A DNA stretch of 64,000 nt, taken from Undaria pinnatifida (lineage: Eukaryota; Sar; Phaeophyceae; Laminariales; Alariaceae). The number at the start of each line of letters is the position of its first letter. The stretch's first letter is position 1. Made by a program: the position numbers and the translations under genes. The DNA lies in assembly GCA_012845835.1 (NCBI GenBank), contig JABAKD010000008.1, positions 10,571,709 to 10,635,708 of the forward strand, read 5' to 3'. This document shows, piece after piece, positions 1-11,240 of the stretch. The notes under the pieces were generated by a model. That model ran no database searches, was not told the DNA's origin, and saw nothing but the letters and a program-made list of their open reading frames with translations.

Positions 1-1060
1 CCGCCCCCCCGGTAATTTAGTGGTTTGTTGGAACATGCACGCGTGCGCGCGCGGCAAAACCCTTGTGTTTTCCCCCCTGTTTCGCTGCTTGTTGTCACGC
101 GGGGATGGACAACTTCAAGTCCCTCGGCTGTGCTTGTTTTTGGTGCGCGTGAGGATCATGCATGCATGCATGCATGAATGAATACATGCATGCATGCGCG
201 CGAGGCAAAATACTTTGAAAGTTGAGTGTGTTTTTCGTTGCCGCTTGTTTTTGGCGCGGGGATAAGAGCAAGTTCAAGCATTTCCCGGCTGTGTTCTGTT
301 GATGTTCTAATCATACATACACACGCGCGCGCGATGCGTTAAACCTTGGAAGTTGTGTTCTGTTGCTAAATGTTTTTGCGTTTAGGGCGCAACTCAAGCA
401 TCCCGGCTGTGTAATATGGATATAGTCTAGTCTATATGTATATGCGGAATGTGCACGCATCATGTGCGAGAGGCAAAAATCTGGTGAGACTTTTCTTTTC
501 TTTTTTTTGCTCGTGTTTGAGTGGGGGCAAAAGTTGAAGCCCCCCCCCCCCCCGGCCGTGTTTTATTGGTGCGCGAAAAATGCACGCGTCATGCGCGCGA
601 GGCGAAACTCTTGGAAACTTGATTTTTTTCGTTGCTTGGTTTTTGCAGGGGGATAAGCACCCCGGTCATGCTTCTCAAGCGATGAAGGAGGTAGCGGCGA
701 AGTCAGTTCGTAGTCCCGGCGATGCATGTCGCCCTGCACTCGTTGCGCGTACGGGGATCGACCGCGCTCGCGGCCATAGGCGCTTGCAAGGCAAAACCTT
801 GGAAGTTGTTTCTTTCGTTGCTTGTTTTTTCGCGTAGGGACAGAGGCAAGTTCGGCGGAGCCTCCCAGCCGTTTTTCTGGTGGTGTCCTGAACACGCAGC
901 ACGCAAGCGCGCGCGAGGCAAGCAGGTGGTGTTTGTCGGTATTCTGAACAATCACACGCTCGCGAAGCAAAAGGTGCTGATAAGGTTGGCGTGCTCGTGG
1001 TTTGTTTTGATCGTCGTGGGTGTTTTTTCCTGTTACTAAAGAGCGTGACCCCCACAAAAA
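1..1060. repeat. Degenerate ~125-bp tandem array
   Basis: About eight imperfect units follow one another. Each carries a CG-alternating stretch, then GCGAGGCAAAA, CTTGGAAGTTG, a T-rich segment with TCGTTGCTTGTTTTT, GCGGGGATAAG and CCCGGCTGTGTT. Units are visible near 40, 140, 210, 330, 465, 595, 780 and 910. Unit length drifts between about 110 and 135 bp, so this is an old array. It probably continues beyond the left edge. Open frames inside it (for example 563-1075 on the minus strand) run across the repeats and do not look like a gene. Confidence 0.75.
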
Positions 1061-3903
1061 TTTTGCTCTATTCATCTGTTGAGTTCACGCGCGCTCGCGC
1101 GCGCCTGGTTTGATACGGATCGTCAGCTCCCTTTTTTTTCAGTATCGGACTTGTTGCTACGTGCATTGCTTTCTCGCCTGGTATACCAGGTAAACACTTT
1201 TGGCGTGCGTGGGTTGGGTAGTCGTCTGGTATGCAATTAATGTGAGAACAACAGTAATGGTCCCAATTTAGTGCGGGTTGCCTCTAAAGTGCAGGTTGCC
1301 CGCTATAGCACCTGGGAAATCGCTTGGGACAGATGGATGGGAACAGCTAGTAGTGGCATGATGCGGAGGAGTGCCGGTTGGTCGCCGATATAGTGTCAAT
1401 ATTTTCGGCTGACCCATACGGGCGCTTATGTAGAGGGAGTAATAAAATAGTAGGTATGATACGAAAAAAGCAGGCCAGCCGACCAGGGGTACTCGTAGTG
1501 TGTCTTGGCTGGGAGTTGGTTGGGGCGCAACCGTCCGCCTGAACGGTGACGCAGCGCAGTTACCTTCCCCCGGGTGATACAGCGTAGCCATCCACACCGG
1601 GTGGCCAAACGCGGTCATCCGTGGCGCGATGTATGGCCCAGGCTGATCGGACACAGCACACATAAGGAAGTATCGGTCTGGTACCGGGGGTATATTTTAG
1701 TACAACAGTAAAATAGAGGCGATCGCCGCCACGCTTGTTTCGGGTTTTTTCTTGTGTGTGCGTGTGCGTTTTGTTTTTTGTTCAATGTCGTTTGGGACGC
1801 GCGTTGTACAGCGACGAAAGCAGGAGGAGCGTACAGCAGCAGCAGTACGAGTATCAGCGCTTTATCGGCGCTATGTGGTATAAGACCTCCTTATATCGCA
1901 CTTCCGATACCAATCCCCCCCCCCAACGCTCGCAGCTCTCTGGCTGCTTCGTTATATAATTATAGTCGATGCTGTCATCGCGTTTTGTTTGCGCCATAAT
2001 TCCCCCCCCCCCTCTGAATTCCTAAGGTTTTGTTAGAGGCACCACCCTCCCTGTTTAGTAGCTCTTACAGCAGTAAACAATTATGTATACCCTAGAAAGA
2101 AAAGAAGAATGTGCCCTAAATTTTTGGTGAAAGTAACACCGAAGTACTCGTCAGGTGTCCTTAGAGGTGGAGCAAGTCGTCCACCCCGGGTGGTACAGCG
2201 CAGCCATGGCGGGTATTGAGGTCGGGCAGCGCAGCACGGCGGGTATTGAGGTCGGGCCAATCATCCATCCCGGTGAATGATCAAATAAAATACTGACTTT
2301 TAACTGTGTCTGTTGTTACGTCGTAAAAGAGCAGAGGAAAAAAAGTTTGTTTTTTGCGTGTATATCATCGTAATTTTTTTTGAATGCGTAAAAAAAGAAA
2401 AAAAGGCCGATATCTTGCAGAGAGTCGATTTTGTCGGTATCACCCTTTGTCGTGGGTTTTGCTTTGTGCCACAATAGTACAGTGTAGTCATATACATTTA
2501 TGTGCGCTACAGGTCCTCCTGTTACACTGTTTTTTTCTTTTGCGGAAGTATTTGTCATAAATTTATAGTGGTGGTCGCCGGTGGGATGTGCGTGGCTCGG
2601 AACAAGCGAAGCTAGGTTTGTCCCCGGGGCAGCGTATGCTCCCTGTGTGGACCTCGTGCTGCTTGCTTGCCGCGAGTGTACGAGTACTCTGTTGAAGTTG
2701 TGCAGCAGGTCCTGGAGTCGGGCATGGCGACCAGCTCTCTACAAATGACTGCCTTGAGTATACCTGGTACACACGAAAACCCCGCAACGTTTTGTTATTT
2801 TTCAATAATAGCCCGCTTCGCTCGTTTTATTTATCCTCTCCGCTCTCCCGCCAGCTGTGCAACATCAGCCCACTTTCGTGTACCCTCTCTGCCGTCTGCT
2901 CCTGTGCAGCTGCATACAGCCAGCAGCAGCAGCGCATCTCTCGAGCACTACCTGCTTCATCTGTTGCACCTCGCCCTGTGACTTGTGGTGTACACCTCGC
3001 ACTGAAGGTGTAACACACCCCGCCTGACAAAACTGCCTCTCTCTCTTTGTCCGTCTACCTGAGATTGGCGCCTACTCTGTATGCAGCTACTATTTCTCGA
3101 GTTCTTGTGCTCCTCGCACCTAGGAGATCGTAGCCGCACAGGGTAAGACTCACAGAGCAAGGCTCTTACTGCCGCCTGCCTCGTTTCGCCGAGTCGCGCA
3201 GAGCCCAGATAGAAACCCATGCAAATGTTTTCCTGTTTTTCTCACTCAAGTCTACCCTATCCCGATGGGGAACTTTGTAAAGTAATGTACTAGACAGAAT
3301 ACTAAATACTGATTCGCCATGCCTCTGCAGTGAGTGGATAGTATGATGGTTAATAGAGCTGCCGCGTTCTTGGTTCTCGCGAGGTTCACGTTGAAGATAG
3401 CTGCGTTGCATCTATCCATCCAGGGGTTAACATTGAAACATCACGCTCGGGGCGCACATACATGGGGACGGGCATGGCTTGGCGGGGGCGGGGGAATGCG
3501 TGAAACGCATTGTTGTAGTGTGGAAACAGATGTTGGAATGTCGCCAGCCCTGAGGGACCGCCAGGCCGCGAGGGGAGGGGAAGAAGAAGCCGTCGGAGGA
3601 TTGTTGCGGCCACTGACCTGGGGATGGAAGGCTGATGAGGATCAGGATGTCGTCTAACAGAATATCTTTATATCGATCGGTAGTAGTAGCTAAAATGGAA
3701 ATACTCCGTAGTATGTGGGAAAGGGAGACCGGAAGTGGTTGGAAGAGAGTCATAAGAGAGATACCACTGCTTTACGAAAAGCATTCGATTTATAAGTCGG
3801 AACGGCATCTATCTACGATATGATACCTGGTATTATTGTTGTTGTCGGCGGAGCAAAATAACGAAAACGATGATGATGCCGTTTGTTATAAGACTTAGTT
3901 TTC
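1061..3903. other. Gene-free stretch, mostly unassigned
   Basis: I see no supportable exon here. At about 1260-1320 there is a short sequence of the kind GTGCGGGTTGCCTCTA followed by CCCGCTATAGC, matching the satellite units at 14.2-16.2 kb. Three copies of the palindrome TACCWGGTA lie at 1184, 2761 and 3824. Two 36-bp near-identical segments containing GGCGGGTATTGAGGTCGGGC lie at 2207-2255. The frames open here are short, cysteine- and serine-rich or low-complexity, and none resembles a family I know. Confidence 0.5.
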
Positions 3904-4275
3904 GTGAGCACTCTCCCCGGTATCCCCAGGATATGAAACCGCTTGGATATTGACAGGCCCGCCCGCGTATATCCAGCCGAGACCTGCTATCCCGCCGTTT
4001 CAGGGAGGGGGGGGGTGTTATAGAGCTTAGTGTAGGTAATAGTGTTAGGGTATATTAGTGGGGGTATTAGTCCGTTCGACCACTTGCAAAGCCATGGTCT
4101 GTCAACGACGCCATTTACTCGTTAAGGTATTATTAATAGTGGGGTATTAGTCCGTTTGACCACTTGTAAAAGGTTAACCAATATGGCTTGCCCAAACTAA
4201 GCCTTAAAACAACAGTAAGCTATTGGTTAACCTTTTGCAAGTGGTCAAACGGACTAATAATACCCTACCCACTAA
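3904..4275. mobile_element. Rearranged TRIM fragments forming a foldback
   Basis: Pieces of the TRIM family described at 6752-7130 lie here in two orientations. The internal piece at 3909-4015 (CTCTCCCCGGTATCCCCAGG to CGCCGTTTCAGGG plus a G run) is in plus orientation. An LTR piece at 4140-4200 is in minus orientation and meets a plus-orientation LTR piece at 4205-4262, making an inverted repeat around GGTTAACC. The 5' LTR is missing and no target duplication is visible. Confidence 0.7.
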
Positions 4276-6750
4276 CTCCCCTTGACACGTTGCTATTCCA
4301 CTGCTGCTGCTGCTGCTCTGCTTACTACCACGTATTAATTGTACGGAGATCCACCGTTAACAGGATGAGATCACACACAAAAAAGGAAAGCATCGCCACC
4401 TTCCAGGCTTGCTCTCCTGCGCTACGTCGTACGACACTGTTACAAACAATACCTGGTAAGAGACCAGCCCACGAAATAAATCATGAGCCAAACGCTATTA
4501 TTAAATAAAGGCGGGTGCTTAGTAGCGTATCTGTAATAATAGAAGGGAGAAGAGACGCGATTGATTGGCGCGCGAAGAGTGCGCTCTCCAACATCCACAC
4601 TCTGCTGCCGCTGACGGATTGACTTTCTTCTCTCCTTTCTCTGTGTATATCCGTGGCGTTGTGTCTGGCCTGTCTGTAATAATAATGCATGCGCTGTTTG
4701 AATTGCATGAAATTATTAGACTACAACAACAACTACTAATGATATTATTACTGGTGGTACGAGTAGTCACCATCCATTCATCCATTCATCCATTCATTTA
4801 CAGTACTTAAGTACGGAGTATTTAACAACGAACGAACGAACGTTCAATCGTTAAACCAATCTCGCCAGGGATTCATCCAGCGGGTAAATTGTTCACGATG
4901 GCGTTCCGCTGGTCATGGGACACGGATCGGGGGGAGCGGGGGAATGGCGCTGCTGTTGCTGTAAGATTGGATGATGGTGTGGAAAATGTTAGCATGTTTG
5001 AATTCGCTTTCCTTCCACGATCCACGCCGGCGACACAGCTTTCTCCGCAGCTCATCGTGCGAAAGCGTGTGTGTCATCTTTGGAAATTGCCCTCCATGCC
5101 AAAATGCCCTGGTGACCCTGGCAGCACTCAGGGAAGTCGCTGATGTAATATACTGAACGAGGAGTGGATACGTACAACAAGCGCACTGCCGAAGTATCAT
5201 GCAGAGCTTGTGAAGGTGCATGGGTAGACTATCGATTTCACTCAAATGGTTGAACTCACAGCTGACGTATTTTTCAATTTTTTTCGTAAACATAAGCAAC
5301 TGAGTTAAATCGACACACGACGCGTATGAAAATACGCGGAAGTGTGGTGAGCTAAAGCTTTATTTTTCCCCATCCGCCGGAAGATAAAAAAAAAAAAAAA
5401 AAAAAAATTAGACTAGACTCGTATGTGTTCTGTGTTCTCTTCTGCCGTGACTCATGACCCGTCACCCACCCTACGAATCTATCAGGTACGAGTAGTCTTC
5501 AAGATATTGCATCTGGCTATAGACGCACGCCATCCGTCCATCAATCGATCGACCCTCCCCGTGGTTGATGATACAAGACAGTACCGCAGTAGGTAAACAC
5601 TTGTGTCGGTTCGTTGAGCGTTTCGGAAACGTAATTGCGCCGCACCCAAAACCAACAGACCGACGCACATTAGACTAAACCAAGTAAATTCAGTTTAGTT
5701 GGGCCGCCTCGACCAAAAAAAACTGAACATCGACAACATGCGCTTCTGATTATCATGTTTGAGTCGAGAGTGACCGTGACCTAAACACAACATTAACCTG
5801 CCATCATTCAAGGGCCGGGGCAACCAACCTCCAGCTGTCCTCAGCATCGCACCGGAGACAGGGAGACGTATCACTCAGATTTCGATCGAGCGTTGACGTC
5901 GGGAAATCCAGACGATGTGATTCTCTCTGCGGTTGTCATTGCGTTGGAACGGCGCTGCTTTGTCCAAGCGTCGTCATTTCTTCATCTCCCAGTTACGAGT
6001 GACCGACCGAACAAAACAACAACGTCATGAAGAACGAGCATCCGATATTACCCCGCGTGTTACCGAGCTCGGCGGTCTTGGGCAACAACAACGAAGCCCA
6101 TCATGCAGCAGAAAAAAAAACTGCCGCCGATAGCCAGGGACGGTGAGCAAGCAAAAGGCACCAAAAAAGTACACAGATAAGGTTTTGTATGGTGAAGGGT
6201 TGACATACATTCGATGTGACAGGAGCGTGAGACGCCACGATGAGCATCATTGTACGTACGCACCAGTGTACTGCTCGTGCTTCGTGAACACAAATATATC
6301 CGCTCTGCTCATCATGATGACTCATGATGTATAAAATCATTGTCCCAGCGGTACTCGTCCCGTTCATATTCTCTTGCAGTCAAAGCAGAAATATCATACA
6401 ACACACATACAAACGGCATCTCTCATCACAGATCATGGTCCAGGAGCAGGGTGGGATTTCCACTTTCTTACGATTCTCCGCCTTCCCGGGGAGAGGGGGA
6501 GCCGTCTCCGGGAGGGACTTTTCACGCTCCCCGCTCGCCGAGTTGGGAACCGTCGGCTGTTGTGTCACCGGGGACACCGAGGGGTGACGTGTGAGGGGGG
6601 CGTGGCACCGGCGTTGTACGCGTAAAGCATTATTAACAGCACATCATCCCCCTTGTACCAGCACGAGGTATCAAATAAGAGGTCTCACCATTGCACGGAC
6701 TCGTACTACACTATTCTGCTGTTTGTGCCTCGTGCGAACAATACAAGCAA
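4276..6750. other. Gene-free stretch
   Basis: No supportable gene. A minus-strand frame near 4873-5055 contains HDQRNAIVNNLPAG followed by a stop, which faintly recalls the N-terminal helix of mariner-type transposases, but nothing downstream supports it. A poly-A tract lies at 5387-5407. The stretch 5296-5390 belongs to a three-copy dispersed family and is listed separately. Positions 6420-6600 are GC-rich but hold no recognisable coding sequence. Confidence 0.45.
5296..5390 (-). repeat. Dispersed ~90-bp repeat, copy 1 of 3
   Basis: The segment running from GAGTTAAATCGACACACGAC to CCCCATCCGCCGGAAGAT is the reverse complement of segments at about 34485-34575 and 46980-47070. The copies match over roughly 85-90 bp with scattered changes. 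All are noncoding. The A/T run beside two of the copies (5387-5407 and 46968-46981) may mark one end of a larger element. Confidence 0.75.
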
Positions 6751-6751
6751 A

Positions 6752-7130
6752 TGTTAAGGTTATAGCGGGGTAGCAGTCCGTTTGACCACTTACTTGCGAA
6801 AGGTTAACCAACAGCTTACTCAAGCTAAGCCTTATAACACTTTCCCCCCCTGAAACGGCGGGATACCAGGTCGCCCGGATATACGGGCGGACCTGTCAAT
6901 GTCCAAGCGGTTTAATTTTCTGGGGATACCGGGGAGAGTATTTTTCGAGTTCGACATGAGGAAAATCTGAAAAAGTTTATTATGGTGGATGTAGGAATCG
7001 AACCCACGACCGTAAAAACCCATGGTCCTGCCGACGACGCCATTTGTTAAGGTTGTAGTGGGGTATTTTAGTCCGTTTGACCACATGCAAAAGGTTAACC
7101 AACAGCTTACCCAAACTAAGCCTTATAACA
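6752..7130 (-). mobile_element. TRIM element: terminal-repeat retrotransposon in miniature
   Basis: Two direct repeats of 88 and 86 bp (6752-6839 and 7045-7130) flank a 205-bp interior. Read on the minus strand, each repeat starts TGTTATAAGGCTTAG and ends CCTTAACA, so it has TG...CA ends with TGTTA/TAACA inverted termini, as LTRs do. Two bases after the 5' LTR the interior begins TGGC, the usual start of a tRNA primer-binding site. Just before the 3' LTR lies a G-rich polypurine tract. The whole element is flanked by CAAA on both sides (6748-6751 and 7131-7134), a 4-bp target duplication. There is no gag or pol, so it must depend on enzymes from other elements. The interior also carries a T-arm-like GTGGGTTCGAATCCCAC motif in most copies. 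Confidence 0.85.
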
Positions 7131-7235
7131 CAAACCTGCTCATCGCCATGCCTCCTGGTTTGGAGTTCAGGAGGCTATAATCTTCACAGCGGTATTTATC
7201 ATCTCGTTCATGTCCTCCATCTGTCCAAGACCATA

Positions 7236-7421
7236 CAGTGGGTACCCCGATTTAAGACCACCCGAGTTAAGATCATTTGGGAGTTAAGAGCGGCCAACTC
7301 GGCATGTACCGCGACACTAAATACTATATATTTCCCACTACAGATAAGAAGAGCACTTTGTAGTCAAGAGCGTATGTTTCGGGGCTTGTCACGGGGCGCT
7401 CTTAAATCGGGGTGCCCACTG
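7236..7421. mobile_element. 186-bp Tc1/mariner-like MITE
   Basis: Terminal inverted repeats of about 25 bp start CAGTGGGTACCCCGATTTAA at the left and mirror it at the right with two or three changes. The element is flanked by TA on both sides (7234-7235 and 7422-7423), the target duplication expected of Tc1/mariner/pogo transposons. The interior has no coding sequence, so it is non-autonomous. The CAGTGG...CCCG form of the ends fits pogo-type elements best. This rests on end structure alone. Confidence 0.75.
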
Positions 7422-7739
7422 TACCCATGCGGCGTCGTGATATACCCATTAACACTTTTGGTACGACGAAGGCTAGGGTATAGGGAGGGTCGCCTTTCGG
7501 GCGGTTTTTTTTTGCAGCGTAGCCCGGGGTCACTCGCGCGAGTGACCCCCCTGTGCCTTACGTTGAGGTTTCGTGACTTGTTATTTTGCGATATGAAACA
7601 GCAGAAGAAAGGGTTGTTTAGCTGACGCTGCGCCAAACAACTAGCGCCTGACGTATGTTTTCCGGCTAGGTATACAGAGAGAATCGCTCGTGCGCGAGTG
7701 ATGAACACCTCTTGAAAGTCCGGTTGTGCAAAAGGGGGT

Positions 7740-7977
7740 ATATCATAACATCACCATATAACGCCATCATAGCATCATCATAATATCATCAAAACATCAC
7801 CATAACATCATCATAGCCTCATCATCATAACATCATCATAACATCATCATAACATCATCATAACATCATAACACCATCGTAACATCATCATAACATCATC
7901 GTAACATCATAACACCATCATAACATCATCATAACATCATCAAAACATCACCATAATATCATCGTAGCATCATCATA
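7740..7977. repeat. ATCATCATAAC microsatellite, left part
   Basis: About 230 bp of AACATCATCAT units with variants (ACC, GTA, AGC, AAA). It continues at 8686-8948 after a 708-bp inverted-repeat element, so the two tracts were once one array of about 500 bp. Confidence 0.9.
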
Positions 7978-8685
7978 CGAGCTGGGCCGGGCAAGAGGCC
8001 CTGATCGGGACAATATCGCAATATCACATCCATTTTTTGGAGTTTGGATGTGAAATTTTGACACGTGATTTCAAACAAGCTGAGCAACACATTCAAACTC
8101 GGATGCAAAACAAAAAAGAAAAGGCCTTCTACGGCCGGCCCAAAATTTCTGCTGAACCTTGAGGCGGGGAAAAGAGCATATTTTTGTTTTTTGCATCTCA
8201 CTTTCAATTTTTTTTTAGTTTGATTCAAATCACGTGTCAAAATTTCAGGTCCTAACTTAAAAAATTGAGAGGTGCATGGCCAAGTTTCCACCAAAGTGCC
8301 TCAGCATACAAATTTACATATATTTCAGGGATTCATCCATAACTTTCGAACGAAAGTGACCCATGAAATTAAACGCATATGTCCCTACTCCTCGTCCCAA
8401 GATGTACATGCCCAGAAAAATTGAGCCAATATCATCCGCGTGGTATTTCGAGCAATTTTAGAAAAAGAAACACAACCAAATCATGAAAAAAAATCTCAAA
8501 CTGGGAGACGTGAGTGGCAAACACTTTTTTCGGCACCGACTTGATAAATTTTCCAAGCTGGAGGGCTTAAAATTACCACCGTATCTAGCTGATTACGAGG
8601 ATATGCTCAGTTTGCAGTGGGTCAGTGTCGTTCAAAAGATATGCCCGACTGACGGATTAGGGGGTTTCTTGGCCGGCCCAGCTCG
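7978..8685. mobile_element. 708-bp TIR element inside a microsatellite
   Basis: The ends CGAGCTGGGCCGGGCAAG (7978-7995) and its mirror at 8668-8685 match at 17 of 18 positions. TA flanks both sides (7976-7977 and 8686-8687). The element interrupts the ATCATCATAAC array cleanly. Inside are sub-terminal inverted segments around GTGAAATTTTGACACGTGAT (8049-8068), mirrored at about 8229-8248. A plus-strand frame at 8483-8710 and a minus-strand frame at 7959-8294 cover much of it, but neither shows a transposase motif, so I call it non-autonomous. Confidence 0.8.
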
Positions 8686-8948
8686 TAACATCATCATAAC
8701 ATCATGGTAGCATCATCATAGCATCATCATAACATCATAACATCATCATAACATCATCATAACATCATCATAGCATCATCATAACATCATCATCATAACA
8801 TAATCGTAACATCATCGTAACATCATCACAACATCATCATAACATCATCACAACATCATGGTAGCATCATCATAACATCATCATAACATCTTCATAATAA
8901 CCATCATAACATCATCACAACACCATGATAACACCATCGTAACATCCC
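8686..8948. repeat. ATCATCATAAC microsatellite, right part
   Basis: This continues the array at 7740-7977, again as AACATCATCAT with GTA, AGC and CAC variants, ending near AACATCCCCC. Confidence 0.9.
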
Positions 8949-10215
8949 CCCCAGTAATACCGTAGCCTTCGTCGCACTTTGCAAAGGGGAAAAGTGGCAG
9001 CTATGGCACAATATCGTCCACACGAAGCCGCGCGCTACGCACACAGCAGAGATGAACACTGTGTTTTTGTTCTGAGGCGACGCATGCTACACGGTTACAG
9101 GTGCGCCAATTTTGTTCATGATGCCCTTCCGTCGACGCCATGTATTGTAAGACTAGGGGGGCTGTTGCAGACACATGCCACCCTTTGCAGGTTTCTCTAC
9201 TAGGCAGGTTCCACGTTGGTCGCTCACTTGTACTAGATAAGCTCTTGTATTAGTTCCACGCACGCCACGGATGAACTGAACGCGTTGCTAATCTGGGAAG
9301 CAAAAAAGTATCGTCCTCTTTTTCCTATACGCACATGCCTTCAAAGGCATGTGAAACCCCTTTATATAATTTCCAGATCTAGATCTTACGCCTTGTTGGG
9401 CTTCCAGGGCAAAAATACCATAACATGATCCTGACTTGAAGAGCTCTATATCCCTCACCCAAAAACTGATTTTCGAGTAGTCAACCGACAGCGCGAGTTG
9501 ATGAACAGACTCATGGCCTACCAGGCACGTGCCACGATAGCGAGGTAGCACTTTTCGTGTGGAATGGCTTCTGGATGAGGGGATTGTTGACCAAAACTCG
9601 TCGGTCGAGAAAGGTTATTTTTTTGCGTAATTCTCGTCGTGTACGTAGTCCATGGGGGGGGGGGTTTCATCCGGCATTATATCTAGCAGAGAGTGTTGTT
9701 TTTCTCCAAATCAGCTTTTGGTAAAAGGTCTTAAAGGCCTTATCACGCTCCCAAAATGAGGTGCACACACCTCATGATCTATCGTAGCAGGCGTCTAACA
9801 GCAGTAGTAGGTATCAAAAAGAAAATTGTTCGTGCTTGAAGAAAAAAAAAAAAAAAAATCAAATTCCGACGAACTTGGGTCAAAGAGTCCCGTCATTTTA
9901 TTAAAACGGTTTTGGCCCAAAATTCCAAAAATTTCTTCCTCTATCGTAGCACGGTACGCAACCATTTCTTCGAGGAAATGGTTGGCATACTCTTTACAAA
10001 TTATATATATATGTATACCCTGACCCTAACCCTACTGGAGTGGAGCGCATCCAACCAATGTAGGGTGAACCCCACCCTTCGTCTCGTACACAGCGTCCGT
10101 CAACCGTTTTCTCGAACAAGCGGTAAGCTCTTCCACGCGTCAGGCTTTTAGAGGAGCTCTACTGTATACTACCTCACCCAAAATTGCCTTTCTGTTGTTG
10201 TTGTTGTTGCAATCG
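8949..10215. other. Gene-free stretch with an F-family MITE remnant
   Basis: No supportable gene. Positions 9848-9955 match the right half of the F-family MITE (see 57862-58122): CGACGAACTTGGGTCAA, GTCCCGTCATTTTA, and the end CCTCTATCGTAGCACG. The left half is absent or too decayed to see. A telomere-like ACCCTAACCCTA fragment at 10023-10033 is only about two units long. Confidence 0.6.
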
Positions 10216-10412
10216 TAAAGAAAAAATCCGACGCGAGTCGACGAGGGAAGAAAATGCTGAAATTATTCTCGCGATAAAAATGAAGGCACGTGCCGTAGAG
10301 GGGAGGGGGGAGGATGGCCCGCTACGTGACCCCGAAAATCCGAGCTACTACTGAGAGGGAGCGCGAGCGTAATGCGAGGATAATAAAGGGGATGAAGAAA
10401 AAAAAAAAAAAG
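10216..10412 (+). mobile_element. SINE copy, 5'-truncated
   Basis: From CCGACGCGAGTCGACGAGGG to the A-rich tail at 10392-10411 this matches the body of the full-length SINE at 20505-20842, including GAAAATGCTGAA, CGCGATAAAAATGAAGGCAC and GGGAGCGCGAG. The tRNA-like head is missing. An A-rich 3' end with 5' truncation is what target-primed reverse transcription leaves. Confidence 0.75.
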
Positions 10413-10469
10413 TAAACTGATTGTTCAACCCGATGAACTAACCTAAACAAAAAATGTTGCGAGAGAGAG

Positions 10470-10565
10470 AAGGACAACCTTCCGATGGTTTTGGGCTAAG
10501 AAGCCCCGTCATTCAAAAAAATATTTTTTTTCGCAAAAAACCCAAAAATTCTACACGGTAGTAGT
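10470..10565 (+). mobile_element. F-family MITE, right-end fragment
   Basis: CTTCCGATGGTTTTGGGCTAA, then GAAGCCCCGTCATTC and a decayed end TTCTACACGGTAGTAGTAC correspond to the right third of the F-family MITE. It starts about 60 bp beyond the SINE copy. Confidence 0.55.
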
Positions 10566-10679
10566 ACTTCGTTACCCGTAGCACCGATCATCCGATGCAG
10601 CCCCCAGCTGCTGAGTGAGGAACAGTGGGACGTGTGTCCGAATTGGCTGCTTATAAATCAGAGATTTTTTTCACGGGTT

Positions 10680-11045
10680 GCATCACTTCTCGCGGGTCGG
10701 ATCGGGTCAAGGTGACCCGGCCCGACCCGTGGCCCGACCCGTGGCCCGACCTGATCCGACCCGTGATACTTGAAAACAAAAAATTCCTAACCCGACCGCC
10801 CATCCAACCCGTGAGATTTCAACCACTTACCTGTCGGATCGGGTCAGAAGAGTGACCCGGCCCGACCCATGATGCTTGAAAGCTTCCTGACCCGACCGCC
10901 CATTCAACCCCCGTGTGATTTCAAACACTTGCCTGACCCGACCCGAGACGACCCGACCCGACCCGACCCGAGCCGACTCGACCTCACCCGCGAGTTGTTG
11001 AAACCGTCTTGACCCGACCCGCGCGGGCCGGGTCACAACCCGTGA
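10680..11045. repeat. TCGGG/CCCGA-rich clustered repeat
   Basis: Dense ACCCG / CGGGT pentamers in both orientations, for example GTGGCCCGACCCGTGGCCCG at 10730-10749 and CGACCCGACCCGACCCGACC near 10948. Longer modules (TGACCCGACCGCCCATYCAACC) recur at about 10790 and 10895. A sister block lies at 13440-13660 with the complementary strand on top. Mixed orientation allows hairpins, and the G runs (GGGTCGGGTCGGGTC) are candidates for quadruplex formation. Confidence 0.8.
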
Positions 11046-11149
11046 AAGGCCTTCTGCAATATATAGAGCTGTTGTGCTGAACGCGCGTAGCGTGGTGGTG
11101 GCACTCGTATATACTGCTGCACGCAACCAAGGGCACGGCATTGTAGTAT

Positions 11150-11240
11150 CATACTCTATCATACCCCTACTATCATACTATCATACTATCATACAATTTT
11201 ACTATCATACTATCATACTGTCATACTATCATACTATGTC
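11150..11240. repeat. TATCATAC minisatellite
   Basis: About ten units of TATCATAC with small variants; a three-unit relative lies at 11772-11796. Nothing else is visible in it. Confidence 0.85.

Noticed and set aside
563-1075. 170-codon minus-strand frame at the left end
   Set aside because: It runs across several units of the 125-bp tandem array, and overlapping frames exist on both strands.
4873-5055. Mariner transposase N-terminal fragment (HDQRNAIVNNLPAG)
   Set aside because: The match is one short helix-like segment with a stop right after it and no DDE-domain sequence downstream.
6985-7045. tRNA gene from GGTTCGAATCC-type motifs at the TRIM loci
   Set aside because: Only the T-arm is present; there is no pairing acceptor stem, D-arm or anticodon arm. 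The motif moves with the TRIM family.
10018-10035. Telomere repeat (CCCTAA)
   Set aside because: Only about two units; too short to mark a telomere or an interstitial telomeric array.
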